A DNA stretch of 64,000 nt from the NCBI GenBank assembly GCA_947493455.1, contig CANLRB010000018.1, positions 1-64,000 on the forward strand. Reading direction: 5' to 3'. The stretch comes from an uncultured Pseudoalteromonas sp. (lineage in GTDB: Bacteria; Pseudomonadota; Gammaproteobacteria; Enterobacterales; Alteromonadaceae). Under the pieces are notes generated by a model. The model searched no databases, was not told the DNA's origin, and saw only the letters and a program-made list of their open reading frames with translations. The position numbers and the translations under genes are program-made. This document shows, in pieces, positions 63,196 to 64,000 of the stretch (its first letter is position 1; each line of letters opens with the position of its first letter).

Positions 63196-64000
63196 ATGAC
63201 AAGTAATCTAACTAGCCTCACCTTAACCCGCCCAGACGACTGGCATATTCACCTACGAGATGGCGAACAGTTAACTGATACAGTTCGCGATGTAAGCCGT
63301 TATATGCAACGTGCGATTATCATGCCTAATTTGGTTCCGCCAGCAACATGCACAGAATCGGCATTGAGCTACCGTGACCGTATTATGGCTGCAGGGCCGC
63401 AAAATAGTTTTGAGCCTTTAATGGTGTTATATCTAACGAATAACACAACGCCTGAAGAAATTAAAAAAGCGAAAGCGACAGGCAAAATTGTGGCGGCTAA
63501 ATTGTATCCAGCGGGTGCAACAACCAATTCGGATTCGGGCGTGACGTCGATTGAGGGCATGTACCCAGTATTTGAAGCAATGGCTGAATGCGGTATGTTA
63601 TTGCTTATTCACGGCGAAGTAACAGATTCAAGTATTGATATTTTTGACCGCGAAAAAGTTTTTATTGAAACTAAACTGAAAAAGATTGTTGCTGATTTCC
63701 CACAACTTAAAATTGTACTTGAACACATTACTACCAAAGATGCGGCAGAATTTGTGGCGGCGGCAGGTGACAACGTAGCTGCAACGATTACTGCGCACCA
63801 TTTATTGTACAACCGCAACCACATGCTTGCCGGTGGTATTCGTCCGCACTATTATTGTTTACCAATTTTAAAACGTAACATTCATCAGCAAGCATTGATT
63901 GCAGCAGCGACAAGTGGCAGCAAAAAGTTCTTTTTAGGCACGGATTCTGCGCCGCATCTAAAAGATAAAAAAGAGGCTTCGTGTGGCTGTGCAGGTTCTT
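63196..64000 (+). CDS. pyrC: Dihydroorotase (3' end outside the window)
   Basis: Cyclises carbamoyl aspartate to dihydroorotate in pyrimidine synthesis. 268 complete codons are present of about 345 expected; the gene runs off the right edge. The zinc site HxH is in DDWHIHLRD (His17, His19), the carboxylated Lys102 in [13 protein letters not shown], and further ligands in LLIHGEV, VLEHITT and GTDSAPH. This is the E. coli PyrC (type II) form. It uses carbamoyl phosphate made by carAB at 13.9-18.3 kb. Confidence 0.96.
   Translation, partial: MTSNLTSLTLTRPDDWHIHLRDGEQLTDTVRDVSRYMQRAIIMPNLVPPATCTESALSYRDRIMAAGPQNSFEPLMVLYLTNNTTPEEIKKAKATGKIVAAKLYPAGATTNSDSGVTSIEGMYPVFEAMAECGMLLLIHGEVTDSSIDIFDREKVFIETKLKKIVADFPQLKIVLEHITTKDAAEFVAAAGDNVAATITAHHLLYNRNHMLAGGIRPHYYCLPILKRNIHQQALIAAATSGSKKFFLGTDSAPHLKDKKEASCGCAGS

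Overview
The window looks like a chromosomal segment of a marine gammaproteobacterium of the order Alteromonadales, most like Pseudoalteromonadaceae. The basis is the AT-rich sequence, an Alteromonadales-type gene set (VolA-type surface lipase, leucine dehydrogenase, M48, M9 and S9 peptidases, NhaC antiporter, Ig-like lipoproteins), and E. coli-like blocks such as pabB-nudL-sdaA and dapB-carA-carB-greA. I cannot name the species. Nearly all of it is genome backbone. I see no insertion sequence, prophage, CRISPR array, tRNA or rRNA.

Region by region. 1-2.8 kb: the 3' end of a non-ribosomal peptide synthetase gene that stops at a carrier domain, then a stand-alone type II thioesterase, an EntD-type phosphopantetheinyl transferase and a secreted SGNH hydrolase. 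2.9-7.8 kb: recN behind two LexA boxes, a small membrane-anchored protein, nadK, an HrcA-like repressor, and grpE behind a sigma-32 promoter. 8-18.9 kb: M48 lipoprotein peptidase, BarA-like hybrid kinase, NhaC antiporter, then dapB, carA, carB and greA; carA has a terminator-like attenuator in its leader. dnaK and dnaJ, which sit between grpE and dapB in several relatives, are not here. 18.9-31.7 kb: an anchored helical-repeat protein, an RND efflux pair, a small Cys-rich protein, YciK, VolA-like lipase, SohB and a DAACS symporter. 31.8-45.9 kb: a giant Ig-like lipoprotein, topA, a coiled-coil membrane protein, an unusual TPR response regulator with a soluble kinase, cysB, sdaA, nudL and pabB. 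46-64 kb: class I fumarase, S9 peptidase, leucine dehydrogenase behind a LiuR-like palindrome, a chloramphenicol-acetyltransferase-like protein, hrpB, a Trm11-like methyltransferase, mtfA with a hairpin over its translation start, a SyrB-like protein, a Nif3 protein, metR behind a MetJ operator, a dual GGDEF/EAL protein, a lipoprotein collagenase and the start of pyrC.

Several genes connect through regulation: SOS (recN), heat shock (grpE), methionine (metR), probably branched-chain amino acids (leucine dehydrogenase) and pyrimidines/arginine (carAB, pyrC). The least explained items are the TPR response regulator/kinase pair with a 12-bp direct repeat in its leader, the perfect 14-bp inverted repeat over the mtfA start, the 9-bp hairpin in front of the lipase gene, the HrcA homologue without a visible CIRCE element, and three membrane-anchored proteins of unknown function.
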